Source: CAISIP01 sp046594635 (GTDB lineage: Bacteria > Pseudomonadota > Gammaproteobacteria > Burkholderiales > Burkholderiaceae_C). From it: a DNA stretch of 7,661 nucleotides. Each line of letters opens with the position of its first letter. The stretch's first letter is position 1. The notes under the pieces are model-generated. The model did not search any database, was not told the origin of the DNA, and saw nothing but the letters and a program-made list of their open reading frames with translations. This document shows, in pieces, positions 6,616 to 7,661 of the stretch. The position numbers and the translations under genes are program-made. The stretch lies in contig JBKJRR010000013.1 in assembly GCA_046594635.1 (NCBI GenBank), forward strand, positions 1 to 7,661, read 5' to 3'.

Positions 6616-7661
6616 ACAACGCCAACTCACGCATCACGGTCGGCGAACTGGCCGTGCGCTTCCTCGAGCTGCAAGGCACGCGCGCCGCTTTCGGGGTGAT
6701 TTCCATTCACAACATGCCGATCCTGGACGCATTCCACAAGCGCCAGAAGATCCGCTTCGTGTCCGCCCGCGGAGAAGCCGGCGCCTGCAACATGGCCGAC
6801 GCCTATGCGCGTGTCAGCGGCATGTTGGGCGTTTGCGTCACCAGCACAGGAACAGGTGCGGGCAATGCCGCCGGCGCACTGGTGGAGGCGCTGACCGCCG
6901 GCACGCCGATGCTGCACCTCACCGGCCAGATCGAGGCGGAGTATCTGGACCGTGACCTGGGCTTCATCCATGAGGCGCCGGCCCAGCTGGCGATGCTGCA
7001 GTCGGTCAGCAAGGCGGCGTTTCGCATTCGCAACGCTGCCACCGCGCTGGCCACATTGCGCGAGGCGGTGCGCATCGCACGCACGCCGCCTTGCGGACCG
7101 GTGAGCATCGAAATTCCGATCGACGTGCAGGCCAGCTTGCTGGATCTGCCGATCGATCTGGCGCCGGTTGACGTCGCGCCGCTGCTGGCTGACGCCGCAC
7201 AGATCGACACGCTGGCGCAAAAGCTCGCCACGGCGCGCCGTCCGATGTTGTGGCTTGGTGGTGGCGCGCGCGGCGCGGGTGATGCGGTGGCACGGCTGGT
7301 CAAGCTGGGCTTGGGTGTCGTGACCTCGGTGCAGGGTCGCGGCATCGTGCCGGAAGACCATGCGCAAACGCTGGGCTCGTACAACCTGCAAAAGCCGGTG
7401 GAGGACTTCTACCAGACCTGCGACGCCATGCTGGTGGTGGGCTCGCGCCTGCGCAGCAACGAAACGCTGCGCTACAAACTCAAGCTACCGAAAGCGCTGT
7501 ACCGCATTGATGCCAATGCGATGGCGCATAACCGCGGCTACAGCAGCGATTATTTTGTGCAGGGCGATGCGCTTGAAACGCTGAACGCGCTGGCTGACAG
7601 GCTCGAAAGCCGTATGACGCTTGACCCGGCGCTGGCTGGGGATGTCAAGAAGGCCCGCAAT
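6612..7661 (+). CDS. Thiamine diphosphate-dependent enzyme, acetolactate synthase-like (partial, 3' end missing)
   Basis: The reading frame from ATG 6612 runs open for 350 codons to the window edge. The first about 170 residues form the ThDP enzyme N-terminal (pyrimidine-binding) domain. SARGEAGACNMADAYAR (51-67) contains the catalytic glutamate E55, and STGTGAGNAAGALVEAL (78-94) and GPVSIEIPIDV (162-172) are typical. Residues about 195-325 are the central domain (PMLWLGGGARGAG, LVVGSRL, YRIDAN). The C-terminal domain with the metal/diphosphate GDG motif should follow beyond 7661, and about 200 more residues would be expected. The family covers acetolactate synthases, benzoylformate and other 2-oxoacid decarboxylases, oxalyl-CoA decarboxylase and lyases, so a C-C cleavage or carboligation step is likely. 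The ATG overlaps the regulator's TGA (ATGA) and has no strong Shine-Dalgarno, which points to translational coupling. The first strand reads FGVISIHNMP where relatives commonly have FGxPG. Confidence 0.88.
   Translation, partial: MNNANSRITVGELAVRFLELQGTRAAFGVISIHNMPILDAFHKRQKIRFVSARGEAGACNMADAYARVSGMLGVCVTSTGTGAGNAAGALVEALTAGTPMLHLTGQIEAEYLDRDLGFIHEAPAQLAMLQSVSKAAFRIRNAATALATLREAVRIARTPPCGPVSIEIPIDVQASLLDLPIDLAPVDVAPLLADAAQIDTLAQKLATARRPMLWLGGGARGAGDAVARLVKLGLGVVTSVQGRGIVPEDHAQTLGSYNLQKPVEDFYQTCDAMLVVGSRLRSNETLRYKLKLPKALYRIDANAMAHNRGYSSDYFVQGDALETLNALADRLESRMTLDPALAGDVKKARN

Noticed and set aside
1..7661. tRNA or rRNA genes, CRISPR arrays, insertion sequences and integrase genes
   Set aside because: I found no spaced direct repeats, transposase motifs, clover-leaf-like segments or rRNA-like tracts. 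Nearly all of the sequence is accounted for by coding regions.

Overview
The window is a GC-rich stretch in which every convincing gene lies on the plus strand. Most genes are separated by short gaps or overlap by a few bases. The gene families (a NitT/TauT-type ABC importer, an IclR regulator, a Rieske ferredoxin, an SDR and a ThDP enzyme of the acetolactate synthase group) and the strong G/C preference at third codon positions fit a beta-proteobacterium, probably Burkholderiales. That placement is inferred from composition and style, since no rRNA or marker gene is present.

Layout: bases 1-81 are probably the last 26 codons of an unrelated upstream gene. Bases 82-295 are a control region with a GTTGC/GCAAC palindrome at 118-132 and a near-consensus sigma70-type promoter (TTGACT, 17 nt, AATAAT). 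Then follow a small Rieske [2Fe-2S] ferredoxin (296-643), an ABC importer ordered ATPase (666-1475), periplasmic binding protein (1541-2545), permease (2569-3354), an SDR dehydrogenase (3372-4124), an 88-nt spacer with inverted repeats and an A-rich tract, a single-domain cupin (4213-4812), an alpha/beta hydrolase (4838-5710), an IclR-family regulator (5707-6615) and the first 350 codons of a ThDP-dependent enzyme (6612 to the window edge). The last three are joined by ATGA stop/start overlaps.

Taken together this looks like one catabolic operon, or two adjoining transcription units. The importer would bring in a small organic, probably anionic, compound; a Rieske redox protein would feed electrons to an oxygenase not present here; and an SDR, a cupin, a serine hydrolase and a ThDP-dependent 2-oxoacid decarboxylase/lyase would process the product under an IclR regulator. 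Dioxygenation, diol dehydrogenation, ring cleavage, hydrolysis and C-C cleavage would use all the parts, but the substrate and order of reactions cannot be read from the sequence. I recognise each protein at family level only and do not recognise the cluster as a named pathway. The missing oxygenase and the end of the ThDP gene should lie beyond base 7661 or elsewhere in the genome.
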